The translations under genes and the position numbers were made by a program. This document shows positions 55,661 through 64,000 of a DNA stretch of 64,000 nt, piece after piece. Source of the DNA: a bacterium (lineage in GTDB: Bacteria; Zhuqueibacterota; Zhuqueibacteria; Residuimicrobiales; Krinioviventaceae); the NCBI GenBank assembly GCA_029561455.1, contig JAKQIY010000059.1, positions 1-64,000 on the forward strand, given 5' to 3'. Below the pieces are notes generated by a model. That model searched no databases and was not told where the DNA came from. It saw nothing but the letters and a program-made list of their open reading frames with translations. Within the stretch, counting starts at the first letter, position 1, and every line of letters begins with the position of its first letter.

Positions 55661-56227
55661 TTACTTTGCCAGTTTAACAACCAGTTCATCAAAAACCTGC
55701 CGGGTAGAGGCGCTCATTGCTGCAATTATGCCTTCTTCACCCTTTTCTATTATAGGCGTACGGGCGGTAAATTGTTCCGCCCAAACAATGCCGGATTGCT
55801 CATTTTGTTCCAGTTCAAATAATATAGTAACCAGGGCATAGCGCTGGTTGTTCTCAACGATCTCTTCAAAATTTTTCACAGTACTTTCCAGGGTATAACA
55901 AACCCGGTCCGTCGGCGGGTTCAGCGTTACCCTGGTGTACAGTCCGGCATGGTCGAGATGCTCGGCGGCTTTTTGCGTCAGCAGGTCGGCCGGGGTTAAT
56001 ACCCAGCGGCGGTAATTATCGAATTTCACCTCGTAACGTGAAGTTTTATAAATTAATTTATCCTGAAAATAGAGAGGTTCGGATTTAAATTTTTTAATAT
56101 ATAAAACTCCGTTTCCCGCCGCCGATTTACCGTTTTGATAATCGTAATCGATAGTAAAATAACGGGTCTGCGGAATTTGACCACAGGCGCAAACCAGTAA
56201 TAAAGCCAGTACTGCAAATTTTTTCAT
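55661..56227 (-). CDS. PqiC/ABC-type transport auxiliary lipoprotein
   Basis: The 188-residue lipoprotein has a short signal peptide with lipobox VCAC (lipid Cys15) and the ABC_trans_aux (DUF330) pattern: an early YFTIDY strand, FQDKLIYKTSRYEVKFDNYR and WVLTPADLLTQKAAEHL. Such PqiC-like proteins sit on the outer membrane and receive the MCE protein of lipid-transport systems. I chose the ATG at 56227 with tggag upstream; an in-frame start at 56278 would place 17 residues before the signal peptide. It follows the MCE gene by about 130 bases and takes the place of MlaC/MlaA genes, which are absent. Confidence 0.85.
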   Translation of the reverse strand: MKKFAVLALLLVCACGQIPQTRYFTIDYDYQNGKSAAGNGVLYIKKFKSEPLYFQDKLIYKTSRYEVKFDNYRRWVLTPADLLTQKAAEHLDHAGLYTRVTLNPPTDRVCYTLESTVKNFEEIVENNQRYALVTILFELEQNEQSGIVWAEQFTARTPIIEKGEEGIIAAMSASTRQVFDELVVKLAK

Positions 56228-56359
56228 GTATTGTAACTCCACTCTGATATTTAAAAACCCGGTTTCGTTTTCAATCACCGGACAATATAATCATAATCAA
56301 TTTTTAACGTTACCTGCATAATATTGAAATTAAAGAATTAATTCAACAAAAATTTTATT

Positions 56360-57256
56360 TTAAGGCAATTCCCGTTCCGGTAAAGGGGTTTTCCGCACCA
56401 GGTTCCAGGGTTGTTCCTTGATGGACTGGCTGAATATTTCCAGGTTGCGGATAAGTGAATTCAAATGGTTGATCATTTCCGCATACGAATCGCCGTTTTC
56501 AGCCATGTGATAATCCATATTTTTTACGACCTTGTTGAGATTATCAACAATTTCATTGCTTTGTGAAACCAGGCTTTCCAGGCCCTGAATACTGTTGGTG
56601 ATCGAAGAATCATTCTGTGCCAGCAATTGATTAACAGATCCCACCGTCCGATCCAGGTTGGTAATTACTGTATTCAAATTATTCTCAATAGCGCTCAGGT
56701 TATTGGCGCTGGTTGTGGAAATTTCCGCCAGGGCCGCCAGGGTTTCTTTAATATTTTCCCGGTTTTGTTTATCCATGATCTGGTTAAGGTTTTTGAGCAA
56801 TTCATTGGTCTCGTCGGTGATCTGCGTTACCGAGCCGCTCATTTGCGCATAAGCCGTAATATCTTTGGAAGGGATAACATCGCCGGGTGATAACAGGGTG
56901 GTATCCGCGGTGCCGGGACTGATTTCAATATAAAAAGAACCCAACAGGCCAACCGTAGTCATAAATGCGCGGCTGTCCACATGCACCGGGGTGCCTTTTT
57001 GCACTTCCAAAACTACCTCTATGCCCTGTTCACCATCGGCCGGGGGATTCATGCCGATTACCCGGCCCACTTCCAAACCCGAATAGCGCACCAGCGACCC
57101 TTTTTCAATACCGCCCACATACCTAAAACTGGTGCGATATTGATCTTTATCTTCCCACCGGCTCAGGCCGATGATCATCACCAGAAAAGCGATAAAGATC
57201 AGGGCGCTGATCATTATAAATAGTCCTGCTTTTAACTCTGTAGATTTGTATTCCAT
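56360..57256 (-). CDS. MCE-domain lipid-binding protein, MlaD-like
   Basis: The 298-residue protein has an N-terminal membrane anchor (about 8-30), one MCE domain (about 38-118: GGIEKGSLVRYSGLEVGRV, VEVVLEVQKGTPVHVDSRA-like strands, LLGSFYIEISPG) and a long helical/coiled-coil tail rich in Asn/Leu heptads (about 140-290). MlaD-like proteins form hexameric rings with a pore through which phospholipids pass. The longer tail compared with E. coli MlaD (183 residues) resembles MCE proteins that bridge more of the periplasm. It follows the ATPase gene and precedes the PqiC-like lipoprotein. Confidence 0.9.
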   Translation of the reverse strand: MEYKSTELKAGLFIMISALIFIAFLVMIIGLSRWEDKDQYRTSFRYVGGIEKGSLVRYSGLEVGRVIGMNPPADGEQGIEVVLEVQKGTPVHVDSRAFMTTVGLLGSFYIEISPGTADTTLLSPGDVIPSKDITAYAQMSGSVTQITDETNELLKNLNQIMDKQNRENIKETLAALAEISTTSANNLSAIENNLNTVITNLDRTVGSVNQLLAQNDSSITNSIQGLESLVSQSNEIVDNLNKVVKNMDYHMAENGDSYAEMINHLNSLIRNLEIFSQSIKEQPWNLVRKTPLPERELP

Positions 57257-57289
57257 GTTTAAATTCCAGTCCTTACAATATATTTCAAT

Positions 57290-58081
57290 TTATAACGTTC
57301 CAACTAAAGATTTGAGATATTTATCCTTATCCACCTCGTCATCATCCGGGCGGCGTTCCAAAAACTGCCGCACAAACGGGTTGTCGCTGGCTTTCATCTC
57401 CTGTTTGGTGCCGACAAATAAAAATTCTCCCTGGTGCATCAGGGCAATGCGGTCGGCAATCAAAAAAACCGATTCGAGTTCGTGGGTTACTACTACTATC
57501 GTCATTTTAAAGGCTTTTTTAAGTTTTAAAACCAAATGATCAATACCCGCCGCCACAATGGGATCCAGTCCGGCTGACGGTTCATCGCAAAACAGAATTT
57601 CCGGGTCCATCGCCAGGGCGCGGGCCAGGGCGGCGCGTTTTTTCATGCCGCCGGAGAGTTCGGAAGGCATAAAATTTTCAAATCCCGCCAGACCGACCAA
57701 TCCCAGCTTTATGCGGGTCATGATCTTGATCGTTGAATCCGGCTGCGGGGTGTGCTCCTTTAACGGTAACGCGACATTTTCTCCCACCGTCATGGAATTG
57801 AACAACGCCGAGCCCTGGAAAAGCATGCCGAGATTTTTTAATATATTATCGCGTTCCTGCTCCGATGCGGTAACCAGGTTTTTATTTTTTATCAGAATAT
57901 CTCCCTGACTGGGTTTGTTGAGGCCGATCAAATGCCGCAGCAAGGTGCTTTTGCCGCAGCCGGAACGACCGAGGATCACCAGCGTTTCGTATGGGTAAAT
58001 ATCCAGGTTGATGCCCTTTAAAACTTCCCGGTTGCCGTAACGGGTATGTAAATCGCGTATACTGATTATCGGTTCCTGCAT
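57290..58081 (-). CDS. ABC transporter ATPase, MlaF-like
   Basis: The 263-residue ATPase shows Walker A LGRSGCGKSTLL, signature LSGGMKKRAALARALAMDPE, Walker B ILFCDEPSAGLDP and the switch His in VVTHELES. MKKR in place of QxxR after LSGG is typical for MlaF/Ttg2A-type lipid transporters. It energises the MlaE permease encoded 7 bases upstream. Direction of lipid transport is not predictable from sequence. Confidence 0.93.
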   Translation of the reverse strand: MQEPIISIRDLHTRYGNREVLKGINLDIYPYETLVILGRSGCGKSTLLRHLIGLNKPSQGDILIKNKNLVTASEQERDNILKNLGMLFQGSALFNSMTVGENVALPLKEHTPQPDSTIKIMTRIKLGLVGLAGFENFMPSELSGGMKKRAALARALAMDPEILFCDEPSAGLDPIVAAGIDHLVLKLKKAFKMTIVVVTHELESVFLIADRIALMHQGEFLFVGTKQEMKASDNPFVRQFLERRPDDDEVDKDKYLKSLVGTL

Positions 58082-58088
58082 AACTTCT

Positions 58089-58892
58089 CTATAAAGTTGA
58101 ATAAAATAACATTGTAAACAACAAATCGGCCAGGATGATTAAAAAGATCGACGAGACCACCGACGCGGTAGTGGACTTGCCTACACCTTCGGCGCCGCCG
58201 GAGACGCTGAAACCCTGGTAAACGCCGATCTGTGAGATAATGATGGCAAAGAAAAAGCTCTTTACCAGTCCGGTTAGAAAATCTTTCATCAAAATTGCCG
58301 AGGCGGTTTGATTAAAATAGGCAATAAAGGGTATTTTTAAATTGACAACCGCTAGCGTCATTCCACCGAGGATGCCCAGCATATCGGCAAGAATGGTGAG
58401 GCAGGGCAGCACGATCAGCATGGCCAAGGTTCTGGGCACAACCAGGTAACCCAGGGGATTCATAGCCATAGTCTTCAGAGCGTCGATCTCTTCGGCAACT
58501 TTCATGGTGCCGATCTCGGCGGCAATTGCGGAACCGCTGCGCCCGGCGATGACGATGGCGGTGATCAACGGGCCCAGTTCGCGCGTCATGGAGACGCCCA
58601 CCAGGTCGGCGACATAGATGGTAGCGCCAAATCGCTCCAGTTGATAGGCCGACTGCATGGCGATGATCAACCCGACACAAAAAATAATAATACCGGTAAT
58701 CGGTACTGAATTGACGCCGATGCGCACAATCTGAATAAAGGTAAGATGCCAGCGAATCTTTTTGCCCCTGAGCGGCCCGATAAAAATCCATACCAGGGTT
58801 TGGGCGCAAAGTTGGCAGATACGCGCCAGGTGTACGGCAAATTCAACAAACTGCTGCCCGGCGCGTGAAAAAGTTCTAGTCAGCAAATTCAT
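58089..58892 (-). CDS. MlaE-family ABC permease
   Basis: The 267-residue permease has the MlaE family core: IGVNSVPITGIIIFCVGLII, GLIIAMQSAYQLERFGATIY-type region, RELGPLITAIVIAGRSGSAI and EIGTMKVAEEIDALKTMAMNP. It is the transmembrane part of the lipid transporter. Its ATG overlaps the stop of the STAS gene (ATGA), so translation is coupled, and the ATPase gene follows 7 bases after its stop. Confidence 0.94.
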   Translation of the reverse strand: MNLLTRTFSRAGQQFVEFAVHLARICQLCAQTLVWIFIGPLRGKKIRWHLTFIQIVRIGVNSVPITGIIIFCVGLIIAMQSAYQLERFGATIYVADLVGVSMTRELGPLITAIVIAGRSGSAIAAEIGTMKVAEEIDALKTMAMNPLGYLVVPRTLAMLIVLPCLTILADMLGILGGMTLAVVNLKIPFIAYFNQTASAILMKDFLTGLVKSFFFAIIISQIGVYQGFSVSGGAEGVGKSTTASVVSSIFLIILADLLFTMLFYSTL

Positions 58893-59233
58893 GCGTCTTT
58901 CTTTCCAATGGCGCTGTCCCGATCCGGATAAATAGCAAAAATCTTGTCCAGCCGGGTCAATTCAAATACTTCCTTGACATTGTTCTGCAGGCCGTACAGG
59001 GCAAACCGGCCGTTATATTTATTGGACTGCTGCAAGCCCTCGATCAACGTAGCCACCCCGGAGCTATCCATATATTTCACCTGCTCCAGGTTAACCAATA
59101 TGACCGGCGCTTTATGTTTTACAATTTCAAATATTTTTTTCCGCACATCGGGTGAAGAGTACAAATCCACCTCGCCCTTGATATGTAAAAAAACAATCCC
59201 GTTACTTTCTTCAACGTTGATTTCCAGGTTCAC
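58889..59233 (-). CDS. STAS-domain protein (anti-sigma antagonist or MlaB-like)
   Basis: The 114-residue protein is a single STAS domain with the strand-loop motif KYMDSSGVATLIEGL; the second Ser of DSSG is the residue phosphorylated by RsbW/SpoIIAB-type kinases. It starts with GTG at 59233 after agaggt, overlapping the kinase gene by 23 bases, and overlaps mlaE by 4 bases. This gives two possible roles: substrate of the upstream kinase, as RsbV is to RsbW, or MlaB-like regulator of the transporter ATPase. The gene order allows both at once. Confidence 0.9.
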   Translation of the reverse strand: MNLEINVEESNGIVFLHIKGEVDLYSSPDVRKKIFEIVKHKAPVILVNLEQVKYMDSSGVATLIEGLQQSNKYNGRFALYGLQNNVKEVFELTRLDKIFAIYPDRDSAIGKKDA

Positions 59234-59654
59234 AATTCTTTACCTCTTTTGGTAGATTTTTACACATAATTAACTTGTTGCCTTTATCCGTACCGTTAAA
59301 AAACTTGACTTTATCCATAACGGTAGTCATTAAATAAACGCCCAGTCCGCCCGGCCGCAGGTCTTCAAGTTTACGCGGTTTGATCTTTTTTACATCGACC
59401 GGCGAGCCGTGATCGATGATAACAATTTCCAACTTGCTGCGTCGGATCGTACAGGTAATGATAATCGGCTTGTTGGTTTTATTTTTATACGCATGACGAA
59501 TAATGTTGGTACAGGCTTCATCCACCGCCAGCACAATTTTGTTGGTATCACTGCTGGAGAAACCGGCGACTTCACATACCTGGGATAATGCCGCCCGCAT
59601 CATTCTCAACAGGGAGGGATCGCTGTTTATATGAATTTCTATCGACTTGGTCAT
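59211..59654 (-). CDS. RsbW/SpoIIAB-like ATP-binding anti-sigma regulatory kinase
   Basis: The 147-residue protein is a GHKL-fold ATPase of the RsbW type: N-box LAVDEACTNIIRHAYK, G1 VIIDHGSPVD and the GGLGVYLM box are present. RsbW-type kinases phosphorylate a STAS protein and bind a sigma factor. No sigma factor or phosphatase gene is adjacent. It lies between polA (41 bases upstream) and the STAS gene it overlaps. Confidence 0.9.
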   Translation of the reverse strand: MTKSIEIHINSDPSLLRMMRAALSQVCEVAGFSSSDTNKIVLAVDEACTNIIRHAYKNKTNKPIIITCTIRRSKLEIVIIDHGSPVDVKKIKPRKLEDLRPGGLGVYLMTTVMDKVKFFNGTDKGNKLIMCKNLPKEVKNCEPGNQR

Positions 59655-59695
59655 GCGATTGCTTGGGTATATTTTCCTTTATATTCGGTGTTATT

Positions 59696-62407
59696 TCAGG
59701 AATGCGCTTCAAGCCAGTTAGCGCCCTGGCCCATTTCTACTTTTACCGGCACATCCAGTTTGAGCGCATTTTCCATTTCCTGCTGCACCAGGCGCTGCAT
59801 ATACTCCAGTTCGGTTTTCGGCGTTTCAAAAACCAGTTCGTCGTGCACCTGCATGATCATTTTTGAGGCCAGGCGTTCCGCAGTGAGCCGTTTCTGGATG
59901 TTGAGCATTGCCACTTTGATCATATCCGCCGCGCTACCTTGTATAGGGGTGTTGATAGCGGTCCGCTCCGCAAATTCGCGGATCTGCCGGTTATCGCTGT
60001 TAATCTCCGGCAGGTAACGCCGCCGGTTCAGCAGGGTCGTTACATAGCCTTTCTCAGCCGCAGTTTTCTTGATATTTTGCATAAACTCATACACGCCGGG
60101 ATAACTGGCGAAATAAGTTTTGATAAACTCGTCCGCTTCACCGTTTGAAATGCCTAATCGCTGCGCCAATCCGTATGCGCCCATTCCGTACATAATGCCG
60201 AAATTGACCTCTTTGGCTTTGCGCCGCTGCTCCGGCGTTACCTCGTTTGGGTTGACATGAAAAACCAGCGCTGCTGTGCGGGTATGTACGTCTTCTTCAT
60301 TGACAAACGATTGCCGCAGGGTCTTGTCGCCACTCAAATGCGCCATAATGCGCAGTTCGATCTGCGAATAATCAGCGTCCAGGATAATGTGGTCGGCGTC
60401 CCTGGTGATAAATGCTTTGCGAATGCGACTGCCGATTTCCGTACGGATCGGAATATTCTGTAAATTCGGGTCGCTGGAAGACAACCGCCCGGTAGCCGCT
60501 ACGGTTTGATTATACGAGGTATGCACACGCCCGGTCGCCGGGTTGACCAGTTTGGGCAGCGCATCCACATAGGTAGATTTTAACTTGGCCAACTGCCGGT
60601 AATCCAGCAATACCGCCGGAAGTTCATGCTGTAATGCCAGTTCTTCCAATACTGATACATCCGTGGAATAACCGGTCTTGGTCTTGCGCGACGTAGGCAG
60701 TTTTAACCTTTCAAATAAAATTTCCGCCAGTTGTTTGGGGGACTGGATGTTGAATTCACCGCCGCTTAACCGGTAAATTTTGCTTTCCAGTTGTTTTAAT
60801 TCACCTTCCAACTCGCGCGACATGGCGGTAAGGTATTTCACATCCAGAGCGACGCCGTTATATTCAACGATCTTTAAAACATCGACCAGCGGCATTTCCA
60901 CATCGCGAAACAGATCATATAAATTCTGGTCATGCAGTTTGGGCTCGAAAATACCGCGCAGCCGCCAGGTCACATCCGCGTCTTCACAGGCGTATTCGCT
61001 TACTTTAGCAACCGGCGCCTGATCCATGGTGATCTGTTTGGTCCCGCTGCCGATCAGCGCCGATGTGGGTATCTTTTTCAAATTCAAAAACGACAAGCTC
61101 AATCCATCCAGGTTGTGCTGCCGCAGCGAGGGATTGAGTAAATAGCTGGCGACCATCGTATCAAAATCAAATCCATTGATGCGAAAACCGTGTCGTTCCA
61201 ATACCAGGATATCATATTTGGCGTTATGCGCGCACTTGATCACTTTATCATCGGCGAAAACCGGCTGTAACGTTTCCCTCACTTTATTCAGGGGCAACAC
61301 TTTATCTTCATTCATCAAATCGACCGGGCCCCGTACCGGAATATAGTAGGCCGTGCCCGGCTCGCAGGATACGGAAATACCCACCAGGCTCGCCCTGATG
61401 GGATCAATATCGGTCGTTTCGGTATCAAAGGCAAAGCTGCCGGATTTAGCCAGCTTGTCCGCCAGTTCCGTTAACGCGGCTTCGCTGTTAGTCAGAATAT
61501 AATTACGGACAGTTTGCGGTTTTGCGGGCGCAAACCGCTCGGTGAGGGTACGGAATTCCATGTCGCTAAAGAACGCCACCGCTTGTTCCGGATCCGGCGT
61601 ACCGACCACAAAATCGGTAGGCTTGACCGCTACCGGCACGTTACAATCGATTTCCACCAGTTTCCGTGACAGTTTGGCCAGTTCACCGTTTTCCTGCAGA
61701 CTGGTGCGCGCCCGGTTATTTTTCACATTGTCGATATTATGCAAAACATTTTCAAAAGTATCGAATTCCTGCAGCAGCAGCAGGGCGGTTTTTGGGCCAA
61801 TGCCCGGCACGCCGGGAATGTTATCCGAGGTATCGCCGGTGAGGGCCAGGTAATCGATAACCCGGTTTGGCGGCAGGCCGATCTTGTCCTGCACGCCTTT
61901 TTCGTCCAGCCATTCCGGTTCTTCACCGGATTTTTTGGGATTGTAGATAATAATATCCGGCGACACCAGTTGCATCAGGTCTTTATCGCCGGTCACGATC
62001 ACAGTTAATATACTTTCTTTTTCCGCCATCCGCGCCAGGGTGCCGATAATATCGTCCGCTTCGAATCCGGGTTTGGCAATTTTGGGTACCCGTAATATTT
62101 CCAGCATTTGCTGGATGCGGGGTAACTGGTCGATCATATCGCCCGGCATTTCGGCGCGCTGCGCCTTGTATTCCGCATACATTTCATGCCGGAAGGTCGG
62201 CTCCTTGCTGTCAAACACCACGGCAAAATAGTCCGGCTTTTCACGATCCAGAATATTCAATATGATATTGGTAAAGCCATACACCACGCTGACATTCTCG
62301 CCGCGCGAGTTGGTGAGGGGATTGCGCATAAAGGCAAAGTAACTGCGGTACGCCAGCGCCATGCCGTCGATCAAAAACAAGCGGGGCTTTTTTTTGGTTT
62401 GGGACAT
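59696..62407 (-). CDS. polA: DNA polymerase I
   Basis: The 903-residue enzyme has all three parts: a 5' nuclease (about 1-290: LFLIDGMALAYRSYFA, VTGDKDLMQLV), a 3'-5' exonuclease near 310-480 with the acidic residues intact (FAFDTETTDIDP, HNAKYDILVLE, YACEDADVTW), and the polymerase with motif A LDADYSQIELRIMAHLSGD near 671, motif B RRKAKEVNFGIMYGMGAYG and motif C MQVHDELVFE near 852. Proofreading therefore seems active, unlike in several bacterial Pol I. I chose the ATG at 62407; a GTG at 62419 would add four residues. It begins the long minus-strand gene run. Confidence 0.96.
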   Translation of the reverse strand: MSQTKKKPRLFLIDGMALAYRSYFAFMRNPLTNSRGENVSVVYGFTNIILNILDREKPDYFAVVFDSKEPTFRHEMYAEYKAQRAEMPGDMIDQLPRIQQMLEILRVPKIAKPGFEADDIIGTLARMAEKESILTVIVTGDKDLMQLVSPDIIIYNPKKSGEEPEWLDEKGVQDKIGLPPNRVIDYLALTGDTSDNIPGVPGIGPKTALLLLQEFDTFENVLHNIDNVKNNRARTSLQENGELAKLSRKLVEIDCNVPVAVKPTDFVVGTPDPEQAVAFFSDMEFRTLTERFAPAKPQTVRNYILTNSEAALTELADKLAKSGSFAFDTETTDIDPIRASLVGISVSCEPGTAYYIPVRGPVDLMNEDKVLPLNKVRETLQPVFADDKVIKCAHNAKYDILVLERHGFRINGFDFDTMVASYLLNPSLRQHNLDGLSLSFLNLKKIPTSALIGSGTKQITMDQAPVAKVSEYACEDADVTWRLRGIFEPKLHDQNLYDLFRDVEMPLVDVLKIVEYNGVALDVKYLTAMSRELEGELKQLESKIYRLSGGEFNIQSPKQLAEILFERLKLPTSRKTKTGYSTDVSVLEELALQHELPAVLLDYRQLAKLKSTYVDALPKLVNPATGRVHTSYNQTVAATGRLSSSDPNLQNIPIRTEIGSRIRKAFITRDADHIILDADYSQIELRIMAHLSGDKTLRQSFVNEEDVHTRTAALVFHVNPNEVTPEQRRKAKEVNFGIMYGMGAYGLAQRLGISNGEADEFIKTYFASYPGVYEFMQNIKKTAAEKGYVTTLLNRRRYLPEINSDNRQIREFAERTAINTPIQGSAADMIKVAMLNIQKRLTAERLASKMIMQVHDELVFETPKTELEYMQRLVQQEMENALKLDVPVKVEMGQGANWLEAHS

Positions 62408-62624
62408 TTCATTTTCCACGTCATCCGGGGTTAATATTTCCCGGCTGTATTCCAGGCGTTGCGCCGGTTAACAATTTTATTGGCACAGCAGGCGCCCTGA
62501 GCAAAAGCATGAGTGTTTGAGTTCCAGGCATTCATAGTTTTTTAAACAGCATCATCTTTCGACCGGATTCCGATTATAACATATAATTTATACAAAAATT
62601 TCATGTTTTGCAATGGTTTGTTGA

Positions 62625-62980
62625 ATTAGCTGTCAGTTTTCAGCTATCAGCTATCAGTTGGTAGGATGGGGTTCTTTCGACAATTTGCGGATTTTAACTT
62701 GCCGCCTCGGATCACGGTATTAGAAATTCATGGCATTACAGCAACCCCATCATTCAGGCAGCGCGTAGGTCGGGCCTGCGGCCCGACAGGAATTTTATAG
62801 TGTGGTCCACCTGGGGTATGAGTTTGTTACAAAGGCAATTCTATGAATTCGAACCTGGCTTGATATTTGTCGTATTTGCGGCGAGGTGGGCTACACTTTT
62901 GAGGGCAGTCGGTTGAATGGGGTTTTTTGGTTAACTTGCAGTTTCAGATCGTCCGGGGTTTCACAACCCCGGACGGGGAA
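62625..62980. repeat. Repeat-rich gap upstream of polA
   Basis: The stretch 62420-63161 shows no gene. An inverted AGCTGACAACTGA-type block lies at 62625-62661, gtcgggcctgcggcccgac near 62769, and a perfect 10-bp hairpin GTCCGGGGTT/AACCCCGGAC at 62951-62974. Bases 62947-62967 occur inverted at 48835-48855. Confidence 0.7.
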
Positions 62981-63161
62981 TGCTTTCGGGTTTCCAACCC
63001 ATTTTCATAATTTAACTGGATTCCAAGTTTTGAAATTCTGGTTCATTTTTAACAGTATGTTATGAATTCCAGTGTGATCAAATATGCTATGAGATAGTAA
63101 AAAACATAGTTTACAATACTTGATATGGTTTGCAATATAAGAATACAATTATTAAGTTACA

Positions 63162-64000
63162 TTAATCTAAAGAAATTCCTTCTTTCTCAATAACAAACTC
63201 AATATGTAAAAATTTTGCTTTTTCTTTCTTATCACCAATAATAAAATTCCAACGTTTTTCCCAAAAATCAATCATTTTTAAACCACGCTCCAAAATTTCT
63301 TTTGCTGTCCAATTTTCATAATTAGCAATTTGATTTTCTGAATAAGAACCATATCTATAGCCTACCATTGATTTAGGTATGCCCTTTTTTACTTCAAAGC
63401 TTTCATTTCCAAATGATTGATTTTTTTTCTCTGAAAGAGGAACTAAATTACCTAATGAGTTTTTAAGTAACCTCCTTTCTTTATCTGAATAATATTTAAA
63501 CTTTTCAGTCCAATAAGATTTTTTGGAGTTTTGTGGGTAAATGTGTTCAATGGTATAATAATCTCTCTTGTCTTCTCCTTCAGACAAGCCATTATCTATA
63601 AACTGCTCCCAATTTAATTTTTCTCGATAAGTTTTAGTTCGGTTTTTCAAACTAATTTCATATTCGTATAGGAAATACTTTATTCCAACCCACCTATAAA
63701 ACCCAGAATTTTTCATATCTGAAATAATTTGTTCTATATTTTCCTTTTTTCCAATAAAAGAGTTAACAATTTCGTCAATTTCTTTAATTATTTTATCAGT
63801 TGAAAACTCACCTTTTATAAAAAGATTTATCATGTTGAATAATTTTGTTTGATTAAAGTCAGAAATATAAGCATATCTATTAAGCGTTTGAACAAACAAA
63901 TATCGTTCCAGAGATTTTAAGAAAGATAATCTCGTTTGTTCTTTCTTTTCTTTTTCATAAATAGTCATTATTAATGGGGCTACTGTTGTTGCGATTGGTG
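63162..64000 (-). CDS. DUF1524 (GmrSD-like) HNH nuclease, C-terminal part, cut by window edge
   Basis: Reading is open to the window edge: codons upstream of the ATG at 63968 continue without a stop, so the visible 268+ residues are the C-terminal part of a longer protein. The region TIEHIYPQNSKK with LKNSLGNLVPLSEKKNQSF is the His-Asn core of the DUF1524 nuclease domain, usually joined to an N-terminal DUF262 NTPase/ParB-like domain in GmrSD-type modification-dependent restriction proteins. The gene is far more AT-rich than the rest of the window and uses AAA/AAT/TTT-type codons heavily, a sign of horizontal transfer. No modification gene is visible, in line with a type IV system. Confidence 0.78.
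   Translation of the reverse strand, partial: PIATTVAPLIMTIYEKEKKEQTRLSFLKSLERYLFVQTLNRYAYISDFNQTKLFNMINLFIKGEFSTDKIIKEIDEIVNSFIGKKENIEQIISDMKNSGFYRWVGIKYFLYEYEISLKNRTKTYREKLNWEQFIDNGLSEGEDKRDYYTIEHIYPQNSKKSYWTEKFKYYSDKERRLLKNSLGNLVPLSEKKNQSFGNESFEVKKGIPKSMVGYRYGSYSENQIANYENWTAKEILERGLKMIDFWEKRWNFIIGDKKEKAKFLHIEFVIEKEGISLD

Overview
The window looks like a chromosomal segment from an uncultured or poorly known member of the Fibrobacterota-Chlorobiota-Bacteroidota superphylum, of the Calditrichota/KSB1/Ignavibacteria kind. The main evidence is four secreted or anchored proteins carrying a type IX secretion (T9SS) sorting-tail motif of the NYPNPFNP type. A Bacteroidota-like AddAB pair, an Mla-type lipid transporter and medium GC content agree with this. 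The phylum is an inference. No rRNA, tRNA or CRISPR array was recognised.

Layout, left to right. 1-7.3 kb: a palindrome array, a CapK/PaaK-like adenylate-forming enzyme, and two large secreted proteins (PKD type and YCF48-repeat type). 7.3-16.6 kb: an FGGY sugar kinase, then a glutamate-dehydrogenase cluster (GDH, a REC-REC-PPDK_N protein, a tiny zinc-ribbon protein, and a second GDH of another subfamily), with nadA convergent. 16.6-23.4 kb: a 231-bp tandem repeat, then a branched-chain amino-acid operon (ilvD-ilvB-leuC-leuD) ending in a strong terminator. It is preceded by a 34-residue leader ORF that is half Ile/Leu/Val and by two mutually exclusive hairpins, which I read as a transcription attenuator. 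23.8-31.4 kb: a POT peptide transporter, an aldo/keto reductase with an aminotransferase, a membrane-anchored DUF362 protein and a Reg_prop propeller protein. 32.2-41.5 kb: addB-like/addA-like genes, an acyl-CoA ligase, and NfeD with an SPFH protein. 41.6-48.6 kb: an apiosidase-like glycoside hydrolase, a Tat-exported Gfo/Idh/MocA oxidoreductase, and a membrane AraC regulator with a second DUF362 protein. This last gene pair is bracketed by related direct repeats. 49.4-62.4 kb, all on the minus strand: polA, an RsbW-like kinase, a STAS protein, MlaE/MlaF/MlaD-type genes, a PqiC-like lipoprotein, a DUF5989 micro-gene, a hybrid histidine kinase, and a sugar ABC transporter without its ATPase. 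63.2 kb to the edge: the end of an AT-rich DUF1524 (GmrSD-like) nuclease gene.

The gene-poor gaps are not empty. They carry short GC-rich perfect palindromes, larger modules shared between loci (including exact 21-bp and 26-bp inverted copies), and a separate AGCTGACAACTGA-type repeat. The most interesting single signal is the candidate ilv attenuator at 17614-17778. Next are the membrane-anchored DUF362/T9SS protein family and the dual-GDH cluster built around a PPDK_N protein that lacks its catalytic half.
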